64,000 nt of DNA from an uncultured Lachnospiraceae bacterium (GCA_947178145.1 CAMWXE010000021.1:1-64000); one strand, 5' to 3'; positions 44,966 to 54,029 are shown, counted from the first letter of the stretch. A program made the numbers and translations. The notes: a model not told the origin generated them from the letters alone.

Positions 44966-45343
44966 ATGAAAAATTATACAATTACCGTCAACGGCAACGT
45001 ATATGATGTCGTAGTAGAAGAAGGCGCAGGTTCTGGCGCAGCTCCGGCTGCTGCAGCAGCTCCCAAGGCGGCACCGAAGGCAGCTCCCAAGGCAGCAGCG
45101 GCACCGAAGGCAAGCGCAGGTGCAGCAGGCAGCATCAGGATTGAGGCTGGCGCGGCAGGTAAGGTGTTCAAGCTTGAGAAGAGTGTTGGACAGGCTGTAA
45201 AGAAGGGTGACGCAGTCGTGATTCTCGAGGCTATGAAGATGGAAATTCCTGTAGTAGCACCTCAGGATGGTACAGTGGCAAGCGTTGACGTGGCAGTTGG
45301 CGATTCTGTAGAAGCAGGTGCGTTACTTGCTACTTTAAATTAA
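44966..45343 (+). CDS. Biotin carboxyl carrier protein (1.3S-like)
   Basis: 125 residues: a short N-terminal beta segment (NYTITVNGNVYDVVVEE), an Ala/Pro/Lys linker (about 20-50, three PKAAPKA-type units) and a biotinyl domain (55-125) with the biotinylated Lys in EAMKMEIP. It carries CO2 between the carboxyltransferases of this operon and the membrane subunit OadB. GGAGG lies eight bases before the ATG. Confidence 0.93.
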   Translation: MKNYTITVNGNVYDVVVEEGAGSGAAPAAAAAPKAAPKAAPKAAAAPKASAGAAGSIRIEAGAAGKVFKLEKSVGQAVKKGDAVVILEAMKMEIPVVAPQDGTVASVDVAVGDSVEAGALLATLN

Positions 45344-45345
45344 AC

Positions 45346-45425
45346 AACTGTCTGAGACAGTTTGCTGCCGCAAGGCAGTCCTTTACCACCGCGATGTCGG
45401 TGGAACAGGGTGATGATATGCCCTG
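45346..45425 (+). ncRNA. Four tandem hairpins in the bccp-oadB spacer
   Basis: AACTGTC-TGA-GACAGTT (45346-45362), CTGCC-GCAA-GGCAG (45365-45378), CCACCG-CGATGT-CGGTGG (45386-45403) and CAGGG...CCCTG (45406-45425) follow each other without gaps, from directly after the bccp stop to before the oadB ribosome site. No T-run. Part of the sequence resembles the intergenic segment at 382-428. Confidence 0.65.
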
Positions 45426-45449
45426 AAAATAAAATAGGAGGTCAACAAA

Positions 45450-46598
45450 ATGTCATATATAGCAGATACATTGAACAATCTGATACATCAAACTGCATTT
45501 TTAAATATCGATTACAAAAATGTTATCATGATTGTTATTGCTTGCGGATTTCTATATCTTGCTATCGCGAAGCAGTACGAACCGCTTCTGTTAACACCGA
45601 TAGCATTTGGTATGCTGCTGGTTAATATTTATCCCGACATTATCGCGCCGATTGGCGCGGATGGCACACCCGGCGGTTTACTTTATTATTTCTATTTACT
45701 GGATGAGTGGGCAATCCTTCCATCTCTGATATTCCTTGGCGTGGGCGCGATGACGGACTTTGGACCGCTGATTGCGAACCCCAAGAGTTTTCTGCTTGGT
45801 GCGGCTGCCCAGTTTGGTATTTTTGCCGCTTACTTTGGTGCGATTTGGCTTGGATTTAACGATAAGGCAGCGGCGGCAGTATCCATCATTGGTGGTGCTG
45901 ACGGCCCTACATCCATTTTCCTCGCAGGCAAGTTGGGGCAGACAGCCCTTCTTGGACCGATTGCAGTGGCAGCGTATTCCTACATGTCACTGGTGCCTAT
46001 TATTCAGCCGCCAATTATGAAGCTGCTGACAACAGAGGAGGAAAGAAAGATCAAGATGGCGCAGCTGCGTCCGGTTTCCAAACTTGAGAAGATTCTTTTC
46101 CCAATCATTGTTACAATCGTTGTATGTCTGATTCTTCCTACCACTGCACCACTTGTTGGTATGCTGATGCTGGGTAATCTGTTCAGGGAGTCAGGCGTGG
46201 TAAGACAGCTCCAGGAGACAGCGTCTAATGCGTTGATGTACATTGTTGTTATCTTACTTGGTACTTCCGTAGGTGCTACGACAAGTGCAGAGGCATTTTT
46301 GAACTGGGATACAATTAAGATCGTTGTATTAGGTCTGGTAGCGTTTATGTTTGGTACAGCAGCGGGGGTTCTCTTTGGCAAGCTGATGTGCAAGCTGACA
46401 AACGGCAAGGTAAATCCGCTGATCGGATCGGCAGGTGTTTCCGCTGTTCCTATGGCTGCGCGTGTCTCGCAGAAAGTCGGCGCAGAGGCAGATCCGACAA
46501 ACTTCCTGCTCATGCATGCGATGGGACCGAATGTTGCCGGTGTTATCGGTACAGCAGTGGCGGCCGGAACCTTCATGGCGATTTTCGGTGTATTTTAA
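45450..46598 (+). CDS. oadB: Sodium-translocating decarboxylase beta subunit
   Basis: 382 residues, about ten hydrophobic segments. Family signatures are present: IGADGTPGGLLYYFYL and the conserved Asp block SIIGGADGPTSIFLAGKLG, plus IGSAGVSAVPMAARVSQKVG near the C-terminus. Removes CO2 from carboxybiotin and couples it to export of two sodium ions. Normal length. Strong AGGAGG before ATG 45450. Confidence 0.93.
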   Translation: MSYIADTLNNLIHQTAFLNIDYKNVIMIVIACGFLYLAIAKQYEPLLLTPIAFGMLLVNIYPDIIAPIGADGTPGGLLYYFYLLDEWAILPSLIFLGVGAMTDFGPLIANPKSFLLGAAAQFGIFAAYFGAIWLGFNDKAAAAVSIIGGADGPTSIFLAGKLGQTALLGPIAVAAYSYMSLVPIIQPPIMKLLTTEEERKIKMAQLRPVSKLEKILFPIIVTIVVCLILPTTAPLVGMLMLGNLFRESGVVRQLQETASNALMYIVVILLGTSVGATTSAEAFLNWDTIKIVVLGLVAFMFGTAAGVLFGKLMCKLTNGKVNPLIGSAGVSAVPMAARVSQKVGAEADPTNFLLMHAMGPNVAGVIGTAVAAGTFMAIFGVF

Positions 46599-46700
46599 GC
46601 TGCACAGCTTATGTTAAATGATAAGATATAAATAGGAGGAAAATCCCTCTGCTCGCTAAGAGTAGCTCACATTTTCTTCGAAAAACAAGGAGGAATAGAA

Positions 46701-48137
46701 ATGTCAGAAATAGAAAAGAAACCGATCAAGATTACTGAGACAGTCCTTCGTGATTCGCATCAGTCTTTGATCGCTACAAGAATGCCGACGGAGTTTATGC
46801 TCCCTATTCTTGAGACAATGGACCAGGTCGGATATCATTCCTTAGAGTGCTGGGGCGGTGCTACATTTGATGCATCCCTTCGTTTTCTGAAAGAGGATCC
46901 ATGGGAGAGACTCAGGAAGATAAGAGACGGTGTTAAGAATACAAAGCTTCAGATGCTTTTCAGAGGTCAGAATATTCTGGGATACCGTCATTATGCAGAC
47001 GATGTTGTTACAGAGTTTGTTGAGAAGTCCATTGCAAACGGTATTGATATCATTCGTATCTTCGACTGCTTCAATGACCTGAGAAATCTGCAGTGTGCCG
47101 TAAATGCGGCCAATGCTGTCAAGAAGAGAGAGGGGCGCGGCGAGGCACAGATTGCACTCTCTTACACATTAGGTGACGCATATACACTTGAGTACTGGAT
47201 GAAGATGGCTAAGGATATTGAGGAGATGGGGGCTGATTCCATCTGTATCAAGGATATGGCCGGACTCCTGGTACCTTATAAGGCTGAGGAGCTGATCAAG
47301 GCTATGAAGTCTGCGACAAAGCTTCCGATTCAGCTGCATACACATTATACATCAGGTGTCGCTTCTATGACATACTTGAAGGCTGTCGAGGCTGGAGTTG
47401 ATGTGATTGACTGTGCGATTTCTCCGTTTGCACTTGGCACATCGCAGCCGGCTACAGAAGTTATGGTAGAGACTTTCAAGGGGACACCTTACGACACCGG
47501 ATTTGACCAGAATCTGCTGGCAAAGATTGCAGATTACTTCAGACCATACAGAGAGGAGTGCCTCAAGAGCGGATTGCTCAATCCGAAGGTTCTCGGCGTT
47601 GACATCAAGACGTTGATGTATCAGGTTCCAGGAGGTATGTTATCCAACATGGTTAGCCAGCTGAAGGAGCAGAATGCAGAGGATAAATATTATGACGTGC
47701 TTCAGGAGATTCCAAGGGTGCGTAAAGACTTGGGTGAGCCGCCTCTTGTTACGCCATCTTCACAGATTGTCGGTACACAGGCTGTATTTAATGTGCTGAT
47801 GGGTGAGCGGTATAAGATGGCTACGAAGGAGACAAAAGCTGTTCTCCACGGTGAGTATGGCCAGACTGTCAAGCCATTCAATAAGGAAGTTCAGGATAAG
47901 GTGCTTTCAGCAGAGGAGAAGGAGACAATCATTACCTGTCGTCCGGCTGATAAGCTTCCGAATGAGTTAAAGAAGATCGAAGAGGAAATGAAAGAATGGA
48001 AACAGCAGGATGAGGATGTATTGTCTTATGCACTGTTTCCTCAGGTTGCTATTGATTTCTTTAAGTATCGTCAGGCTCAGCAGGAAAAGGTTGATATGAC
48101 GCAGGCTGACACAAAGAACGGTGCATATCCTGTATAA
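46701..48137 (+). CDS. Oxaloacetate decarboxylase / pyruvate carboxyltransferase alpha subunit (5S-like)
   Basis: 478 residues: a DRE-TIM barrel carboxyltransferase domain (about 8-285; TETVLRDSHQSLIATRM, RIFDCFNDLRNL, LPIQLHTHYTSGVASMTYLK with metal-ligand His) and the PYC_OADA region (to about 450). It ends in NGAYPV with no biotinyl domain, so it must use the separate carrier at 44966. It transfers CO2 between oxaloacetate/pyruvate and biotin. Together with the MmdA-type gene this repeats the 12S/5S/1.3S set of transcarboxylase. Preceded by AAGGAGG. Confidence 0.88.
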   Translation: MSEIEKKPIKITETVLRDSHQSLIATRMPTEFMLPILETMDQVGYHSLECWGGATFDASLRFLKEDPWERLRKIRDGVKNTKLQMLFRGQNILGYRHYADDVVTEFVEKSIANGIDIIRIFDCFNDLRNLQCAVNAANAVKKREGRGEAQIALSYTLGDAYTLEYWMKMAKDIEEMGADSICIKDMAGLLVPYKAEELIKAMKSATKLPIQLHTHYTSGVASMTYLKAVEAGVDVIDCAISPFALGTSQPATEVMVETFKGTPYDTGFDQNLLAKIADYFRPYREECLKSGLLNPKVLGVDIKTLMYQVPGGMLSNMVSQLKEQNAEDKYYDVLQEIPRVRKDLGEPPLVTPSSQIVGTQAVFNVLMGERYKMATKETKAVLHGEYGQTVKPFNKEVQDKVLSAEEKETIITCRPADKLPNELKKIEEEMKEWKQQDEDVLSYALFPQVAIDFFKYRQAQQEKVDMTQADTKNGAYPV

Positions 48138-48162
48138 TTGTGCTATACACTATGATGTTGAT

Positions 48163-48196
48163 CGGTATCGGGTTAAAGATATTTAATCCGGTACCG
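48163..48196 (+). terminator. Hairpin after the decarboxylase operon, possible terminator
   Basis: CGGTATCGGGTTAA pairs with TTAATCCGGTACCG through 14 positions including two G-U pairs, loop of six. Only TTACTTTC follows, so termination would be weak. Confidence 0.55.
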
Positions 48197-48231
48197 TTAC
48201 TTTCGTGGTTCCTGATACCTGAGAGAAAGGC

Positions 48232-48789
48232 ATGGATGATGAAATGGCAAGGAAAGAATTGATTACAAAAGATAAAATCGCAGAGACAGCTTTTGCGCTG
48301 GCAAGGGCAGAAGGCATAGAAAATGTTACGGCCAGGAAACTGGCAGCACAGATCGGATGTTCGACACAGCCAATATTCAGAGTTTATGAAAATATGGGTG
48401 AACTCTATTTGGAGATATATCAGAAAGCGATCGACGCTTTCGGAGATTACTATGGAAATTACAAGTCGGAGGTGCATACTCCATTCATACACCTTGGACT
48501 TGCTTACATAAATTATGCAAAGGAAGAGAGAAAACTGTTTCAGCTCCTTTTTCAGTCGGAGTACCGCGGGAACAGAGGACTCTTTGAACTCTTAAACGGC
48601 AAATCAGGAGTGGTAAGCAGGGAAATTAACAAAGCTGCTGAAGCAGGCTGTAAAAATCCAAGCGAATTGTTTATGAAAATGTGGATTTTCATACATGGAT
48701 GCGCCTGTATGGTTCTCACCGGGGATTATGATCTCACAGAGAAAGAAACGATTGAATTACTGCAGGATATTTATACGAACTGTTCCTGA
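48232..48789 (+). CDS. TetR-family transcriptional regulator
   Basis: 185 residues. TetR helix-turn-helix at about 14-56 (ARKLAAQIGCSTQPIFRVY), then an all-helical ligand domain (about 65-180) with hydrophobic segments. ATG 48232 or 48244 could start it; AGAGAAAGG lies before. It sits just after the decarboxylase operon and before an RpiR regulator, so control of those genes is plausible but unproven. There is no HPt domain here, in contrast to 39500. Confidence 0.85.
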   Translation: MDDEMARKELITKDKIAETAFALARAEGIENVTARKLAAQIGCSTQPIFRVYENMGELYLEIYQKAIDAFGDYYGNYKSEVHTPFIHLGLAYINYAKEERKLFQLLFQSEYRGNRGLFELLNGKSGVVSREINKAAEAGCKNPSELFMKMWIFIHGCACMVLTGDYDLTEKETIELLQDIYTNCS

Positions 48790-48817
48790 ATAGAGATGCT
48801 GAGGATGAGGATTTTTG

Positions 48818-49753
48818 ATGGATGTAAAACGGGATACTATATCAAGAATAAATGAGAAGTTTCATAAGATGAGCAAGAGCCACAAAAAGTTGGCTACTTT
48901 TGTCATTGACCATTATGAGCAGGCTGCTTTTATGACGGCCGCAAAGCTTGGAAAAGCAGTAGGTATCAGTGAGGCTACTGTTGTGCGGTTTGCGTATGCA
49001 CTGGAATATGAAGGCTATCCTGAATTTCAGGAAGCGTTGGCTGAATGGGTCAAGAAGAGGCTGAACACGGTACAGTCAATTGGCGCGAAATATGGGGCAA
49101 GTACACAGGCAGAGATATTGACTTCGGTTTTGAGTTCTGATATTGTGAAAATTGAAGACACTATGGAACACATTGATGCGCAGGCGTTTGAGACGGCAGT
49201 TGACATTATTTTGGCCGCAAAGCACATATATATTATCGGACTGCGAAGCTGTAAGCCGCTTGCACAGTTTCTCCATTTCTATCTCAATATGATTCGGGGA
49301 GATGTTTATCTGCTTGATTCGACCAGCACCTCAGAAACCTTTGAGCAGATGTTAAGAATTAATGAGAAGGATGTTGTGATTGGAATCAGTTTTCCGAGAT
49401 ATTCGATGAGGACACTCAAGGCTATGGAGATGGCAAATGATAAAAATGCAAAGGTGATCACGTTAACAGATACGATTCATTCACCAATGTGTCTCTATTC
49501 GTCCTGTAATCTGTTGGCGAGAAGCGATATGGTGTCAATTGTGGATTCACTTGTCGCGCCGTTGAGCCTGATCAATGCGCTGGTGGTGGCGCTGTGCCTG
49601 CGAAGACCTGACGACGTGAAGAAGAGTTTGGAATCTCTTGAGTATGCGTGGGATAATTATCAGGTATATTTGAAGGATGAGATAAATTTTATTGATGAAG
49701 AAATGCTGAATACGCCATTGCATGTTCAGATGGTGCAGCGGAGAAAGAGATAA
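48818..49753 (+). CDS. RpiR/MurR-family regulator with SIS domain
   Basis: 311 residues from ATG 48818. N-terminal HTH_6 domain (about 1-75; LGKAVGISEATVVRFAYAL), then a SIS sugar-phosphate-binding domain (about 120-250; IYIIGLRSCKPLAQFLHFY and VVIGISFPRYSMRT). Such regulators answer to phosphosugars or amino sugars. 25 bases after the TetR gene and nine before baiN. Target unknown. Confidence 0.88.
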   Translation: MDVKRDTISRINEKFHKMSKSHKKLATFVIDHYEQAAFMTAAKLGKAVGISEATVVRFAYALEYEGYPEFQEALAEWVKKRLNTVQSIGAKYGASTQAEILTSVLSSDIVKIEDTMEHIDAQAFETAVDIILAAKHIYIIGLRSCKPLAQFLHFYLNMIRGDVYLLDSTSTSETFEQMLRINEKDVVIGISFPRYSMRTLKAMEMANDKNAKVITLTDTIHSPMCLYSSCNLLARSDMVSIVDSLVAPLSLINALVVALCLRRPDDVKKSLESLEYAWDNYQVYLKDEINFIDEEMLNTPLHVQMVQRRKR

Positions 49754-49761
49754 GAAAAAAT

Positions 49762-51147
49762 ATGGCAGATATCGTAATCGTAGGCGGCGGCGCAGCGGGG
49801 ATGATGGCGGCAATTGCTGCGGCAGGCGCAGAGAATAGCGGCAGAAACAGCGTTTTTTTGATTGAAAAAAATGAAAAACTGGGAAAAAAATTGTTTATCA
49901 CAGGAAAGGGCAGATGCAATGTGACAAATGCCTGTGCGGTTGAGGATTTTTTTCCAAATGTGATGGAGCACGCAAAGTTCCTGTACAGTGCAGTGTATGG
50001 TTTTGACAATCAGGCTGTTATGGATTTTTTTGAGAGTGCGGGCTGTCCGTTGAAAATCGAGAGAGGGCAGAGAGTGTTTCCAAAATCCGACCATAGCTCG
50101 GATATTATAAAAGCATTGGAACACGAGCTGAAAAGGCTTAATGTGCAGGTGCTGCTGAACACCGAGGTGAGAAGGATAACAACAATCCCGCACGAGGCCG
50201 AAGCAAAGAATCATGTTATCAATATGGAAACCGGGAAGAATCAATATAGTAAGAAAAAGCAGAGCAGCAAGAAAAAGCAAAAGTGCTGTGCTGCGATTGC
50301 TAAGATTGAGTTATTTGACAAAAGGAGCAAAAAGAAGTCAGAGAAAAATGTGGATCAGCTGATTATTGCGACAGGAGGATGTTCCTATATTTTGACTGGT
50401 TCGACAGGTGATGGATATCGATTTGCCGAGGGATGCGGACACAGTATCACACCTACGATGCCGGCGCTTGTGCCGTTTTCGATAGAGGAGGATTGGTGCA
50501 GTAAGCTGCAGGGACTCTCACTGAAAAATGTACAGGCAAGCGTGGAGGTGGATGGCAGGCAGATATATTCCGATTTCGGAGAAATGCTCTTTGCACATTA
50601 TGGGGTCAGTGGCCCTTTGATTTTGAGTGCAAGCAGTCATTATGTCCACAAAGCATGCAAAGACGGAAGAAAAGATAAGAAGCAGGCAAAACTTTTTATT
50701 GATTTGAAACCAGCACTTACAAAGGAACAGCTGGATAAGCGTATTCTGAGGGAGTTTGACGACAACAAAAACAAACAGTTCAAAAATGTGATAAACAGTC
50801 TCTTTCCCGCAAAGCTCATGCCAGTCATGCCAATGCTTTCTGGTATTGACCCCGATAAGCGTGTCAATGAGATCACAAAGGAGGAGCGGGAACGTTTCGT
50901 GCAGGCAATGAAACGGATGGAGCTTACAATAACAGGTGTGCGGGATTACGATGAGGCGGTAATCACAAAAGGCGGCGTATCGACAAGCGAGGTTTCGCCC
51001 TCAACGATGGAGTCGAAACTTGTGAAAGGGCTGTATTTTGCAGGGGAAGTGCTTGACCTGGACGCGCTTACAGGCGGATTTAACCTCCAGATCGCATGGT
51101 CTACGGGATATTTGGCAGGAATAAGTGCGGCGTCTGGCACAACATAA
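49762..51147 (+). CDS. NAD(P)/FAD-dependent oxidoreductase, HI0933/BaiN family
   Basis: 461 residues. FAD-binding Rossmann start DIVIVGGGAAGMMAAIAA, the KKLFITGKGRCNVTNAC block, LIIATGGCSYILTGSTGDGY, and the C-terminal GGVSTSEVSPSTMESK...DLDALTGGFNLQIAWSTG region are all present. Between about residues 160 and 198 a Lys-rich low-complexity stretch (NQYSKKKQSSKKKQKCC) interrupts the usual sequence, probably a surface loop. BaiN-type enzymes in gut Clostridia can reduce bile-acid intermediates, but most members have no proven substrate. Start of the baiN-cmk-ispH-rpsA run. Confidence 0.87.
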   Translation: MADIVIVGGGAAGMMAAIAAAGAENSGRNSVFLIEKNEKLGKKLFITGKGRCNVTNACAVEDFFPNVMEHAKFLYSAVYGFDNQAVMDFFESAGCPLKIERGQRVFPKSDHSSDIIKALEHELKRLNVQVLLNTEVRRITTIPHEAEAKNHVINMETGKNQYSKKKQSSKKKQKCCAAIAKIELFDKRSKKKSEKNVDQLIIATGGCSYILTGSTGDGYRFAEGCGHSITPTMPALVPFSIEEDWCSKLQGLSLKNVQASVEVDGRQIYSDFGEMLFAHYGVSGPLILSASSHYVHKACKDGRKDKKQAKLFIDLKPALTKEQLDKRILREFDDNKNKQFKNVINSLFPAKLMPVMPMLSGIDPDKRVNEITKEERERFVQAMKRMELTITGVRDYDEAVITKGGVSTSEVSPSTMESKLVKGLYFAGEVLDLDALTGGFNLQIAWSTGYLAGISAASGTT

Positions 51148-51201
51148 CGATGGGATGCGGAATCGTTACATAATTTTAGAAATGATAGGAGAAAATATTA
51201 G

Positions 51202-51876
51202 ATGAGTCATAATATTGCTATTGCAATTGATGGACCTGCCGGAGCAGGTAAAAGCACGATCGCGAGGTTGATCGCAAAGAGAAAAGGATATATTTATGTG
51301 GATACAGGGGCAATGTACCGTGCCATGGCGTTGTATTTCATTGAACAGGGAATCGGTGCTGACGAGCAGGATCGGATCAGCGAGGCGGCGTCAGATGTGG
51401 ATGTGACGATCACTTATGAGAATGGTGAACAGGTCGTGTGGCTCAATGGCAGAAATGTGAATGGTCTTATCCGCACAGAAGAGGTGGGAAAAATGGCGTC
51501 TTCTGGCAGTGTGAATAAAGAAGTAAGGAAAAAGCTTGTGGAATTGCAACAGGCACTTGCCCGGAAGGAAAGTGTTGTCATGGACGGCAGGGATATTGGA
51601 ACCTGTGTACTGCCAGATGCCAGTGTAAAAGTATATCTGACCGCGGACAGCCATGTGAGAGCGGTGAGGCGCTATGAGGAGCTAAAGGCAAAAGGACAGG
51701 AATGTGACCTTGATGTAATAGAGAAAGACATTATAGACCGCGATTACCAGGATATGCACAGAGAACTTTCGCCGCTAAAGCAGGCCGAGGACGCAGTGCT
51801 TGTTGACTCGTCAGACATGACAATTGAGCAGGTGGCAGAGGCTATCATCAATCTGTGTGATAAAGGAGCCAGGTAA
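51202..51876 (+). CDS. cmk: Cytidylate kinase
   Basis: 224 residues. P-loop AIDGPAGAGKSTIAR, the YVDTGAMYRA motif, and the CMP-binding VVMDGRDIGTCVLPDA and DRDYQDMHRELSPL blocks. Phosphorylates CMP and dCMP. AGGAG upstream; the stop overlaps the ispH start by one base. Confidence 0.95.
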   Translation: MSHNIAIAIDGPAGAGKSTIARLIAKRKGYIYVDTGAMYRAMALYFIEQGIGADEQDRISEAASDVDVTITYENGEQVVWLNGRNVNGLIRTEEVGKMASSGSVNKEVRKKLVELQQALARKESVVMDGRDIGTCVLPDASVKVYLTADSHVRAVRRYEELKAKGQECDLDVIEKDIIDRDYQDMHRELSPLKQAEDAVLVDSSDMTIEQVAEAIINLCDKGAR

Positions 51877-52724
51877 TGGAAGTGGTATTGGCAAAGTCGT
51901 CAGGTTTTTGCTTTGGCGTCAGGCGTGCGGTTGACACAGTATATGAGCAGGCAGACAAAACGGATGCTATTTATACGTATGGCCCGATTATTCACAATGA
52001 AGAAGTCGTCAGGGATTTAGAAAAAAAAGGCGTAAAGGTGCTGAACAGCAAAGAAGAGCTGGAAGCTCTTGAGAGTGGAAGTGTTATCATTCGCTCCCAC
52101 GGCGTGTCAAAAGACATCTGTGAATTAATTGAGGACAAAGGACTTGCGTGTATCGATGCAACCTGTCCGTTTGTCAAGCGAATCCACAAGATTGTTGAAA
52201 AAGAGTCCGGAAACGGAAGGCGGATTGTCATCATCGGAAATGATGGTCATCCAGAGGTAGAAGGGATTAAAGGGTGGTCAAAGTCACCAACTGTCGTGAT
52301 TGAATCGCAGGAAGAGGCACAGAATTTCACGGCGAAAAACAACGAAAAACTATGTATTGTGTCACAAACGACATTTAACTACAAGAAATTTCAAGATTTA
52401 GTTGAAATTTTTCGAAAAAAAGGTTATGATATAATTGTTGCGAATACTATATGTAATGCAACGGAGGAACGTCAAAGGGAAGCGGTTGAATTGGCTGCCA
52501 GAGCTGACGTTATGATTGTGATAGGTGGTACTCACAGTTCCAACACACGGAAGCTTTACGAACTATGCCGAAGTGAATGTGAGAATACTTACTATATACA
52601 AACACTGGAAGACCTGCAATTAGAGTTACCTAATTCTGTAGAACTGGTGGGCATCACAGCGGGGGCTTCTACCCCAAACAAAATAATTGAGGAGGTTCAA
52701 AATTATGTCAGAATTAACTTTTGA
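51876..52724 (+). CDS. ispH: 4-hydroxy-3-methylbut-2-enyl diphosphate reductase
   Basis: 282 residues. The three cluster-binding cysteines are in SSGFCFGVRRAV, DATCPFVKR and NTICNATEERQ; the HSSNTRKLYELC substrate block follows. Last step of the non-mevalonate isoprenoid pathway, giving IPP and DMAPP. In several Clostridia this enzyme is fused to ribosomal S1; here the two are separate but overlap by 20 bases. Confidence 0.95.
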   Translation: MEVVLAKSSGFCFGVRRAVDTVYEQADKTDAIYTYGPIIHNEEVVRDLEKKGVKVLNSKEELEALESGSVIIRSHGVSKDICELIEDKGLACIDATCPFVKRIHKIVEKESGNGRRIVIIGNDGHPEVEGIKGWSKSPTVVIESQEEAQNFTAKNNEKLCIVSQTTFNYKKFQDLVEIFRKKGYDIIVANTICNATEERQREAVELAARADVMIVIGGTHSSNTRKLYELCRSECENTYYIQTLEDLQLELPNSVELVGITAGASTPNKIIEEVQNYVRINF

Positions 52725-53862
52725 ACAAATGTTAGAAGAATCATTAAAAACTATTCATACAGGAGAGGTAATTGAAGGTACAATCATCGATGTCAAGCCA
52801 GATGAAGCAATCCTTAACATCGGTTACAAGTCAGATGGTATTCTTACACGTAACGAGTACACCAATGAACCCAACGTTGACCTTACAACACTCCTGAATC
52901 CTGGTGACAAGATGGAAGTTAAGGTTCTCAAAGTAAACGATGGCGAGGGACAGGTTCTCCTGACCTACAAGAGACTTGCAGCCGACAGAGGCAACAAGAG
53001 AATTGAAGAAGCATTTAACAACAGGGAAGTATTGTCAGCAAAAGTATCACAGGTATTGGATGGCGGCTTGAGCGTAGTGGTAGATGAGGTTCGCATCTTT
53101 ATCCCGGCAAGCCTTGTATCAGATGTGTATGAGAAAGATCTGAATAAATATGCCGGACAAGACATAGAATTTGTGATTAGTGAATATAATCCTAAGAGAA
53201 GAAGATACATCGGTGACCGCAAGCAGCTGATCGTTGCGAAGAAGGCTGAGATGCAGAAAGAATTATTCGCAAGAATCAGTGCTGGTGATGTCGTGGAAGG
53301 TACTGTTAAGAATGTTACAGATTTCGGTGCATTTATTGACCTTGGAGGAGTGGACGGACTGCTTCACATCTCAGAAATGTCATGGGGACGCGTTGAGAAT
53401 CCTAAGAAAGTATTCAAGGTTGGTGAGACACTGAAAGTGTTGATCAAGGATATTGACGGAAGTAAGGTAGCATTATCATTGAAGTTTGACGATTCCAATC
53501 CCTGGAAGAATGCATCCACAAAGTATGCTGTTGGAAATGAGGTGACAGGTAAGGTTGCCAGAATGACTGATTTCGGCGCTTTTGTGGAACTTGAGCCGGG
53601 TATTGATGCATTGCTGCATGTCTCTCAGATTGCAAAAGAGCATATCGAGAAGCCGTCTGATGTGTTATCTGTAGGACAGGAAGTGACAGCAAAGGTGGTT
53701 GACTTTAATGAGGAAGGCAAGAAGATTAGCCTTAGCATCAAGGCATTGCTTGTTCCAGAGGCAAAGGAAGCTCCAGCGGCAGCGAAGGAAGATGATTCCG
53801 ATGTAGTATCGGTGGATATCGACGCTGTGATTGCAAAGCAGGAAGCAGAGGATGCTCAATAG
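52705..53862 (+). CDS. rpsA: Ribosomal protein S1-like RNA-binding protein
   Basis: 385 residues from ATG 52705, following GGAGGTT that lies inside ispH; the ORF-track start at 52687 precedes that site. Four S1 domains: about 18-88, 106-172, 191-260 (TVKNVTDFGAFIDLGGVDGL) and 276-346 (KVARMTDFGAFVELEPGIDA), then an acidic tail. Four repeats rather than the six of E. coli S1 is usual in Firmicutes. Terminator directly after. Confidence 0.92.
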   Translation: MSELTFEQMLEESLKTIHTGEVIEGTIIDVKPDEAILNIGYKSDGILTRNEYTNEPNVDLTTLLNPGDKMEVKVLKVNDGEGQVLLTYKRLAADRGNKRIEEAFNNREVLSAKVSQVLDGGLSVVVDEVRIFIPASLVSDVYEKDLNKYAGQDIEFVISEYNPKRRRYIGDRKQLIVAKKAEMQKELFARISAGDVVEGTVKNVTDFGAFIDLGGVDGLLHISEMSWGRVENPKKVFKVGETLKVLIKDIDGSKVALSLKFDDSNPWKNASTKYAVGNEVTGKVARMTDFGAFVELEPGIDALLHVSQIAKEHIEKPSDVLSVGQEVTAKVVDFNEEGKKISLSIKALLVPEAKEAPAAAKEDDSDVVSVDIDAVIAKQEAEDAQ

Positions 53863-53880
53863 ATTTTAGAATTGTATCAC

Positions 53881-53920
53881 AAATATAATATCAGAGCAGT
53901 GTGCTCTGATATTATATTTG
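53881..53920 (+). terminator. Terminator hairpin after rpsA
   Basis: AAATATAATATCAGAGCA-GTG-TGCTCTGATATTATATTT, an 18-pair perfect stem whose descending side ends in TATATTTG. Confidence 0.8.
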
Positions 53921-54029
53921 TTCATGTTACAGGAAGCTGCAGCTTTGATGCAAATCATACTCTACTCGATTTTTGAGGTGCTAAGCGGGAGTGTGCAAGG
54001 GAAATATAGAAAAGGAAAGGGGAATACTC

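Noticed and set aside
45386-45410. T-box-like CCACCGCGATG
   Set aside because: Resembles the ACCGCG of T-boxes, but there is no upstream specifier stem, no terminator alternative and it lies within an operon of non-amino-acid genes.
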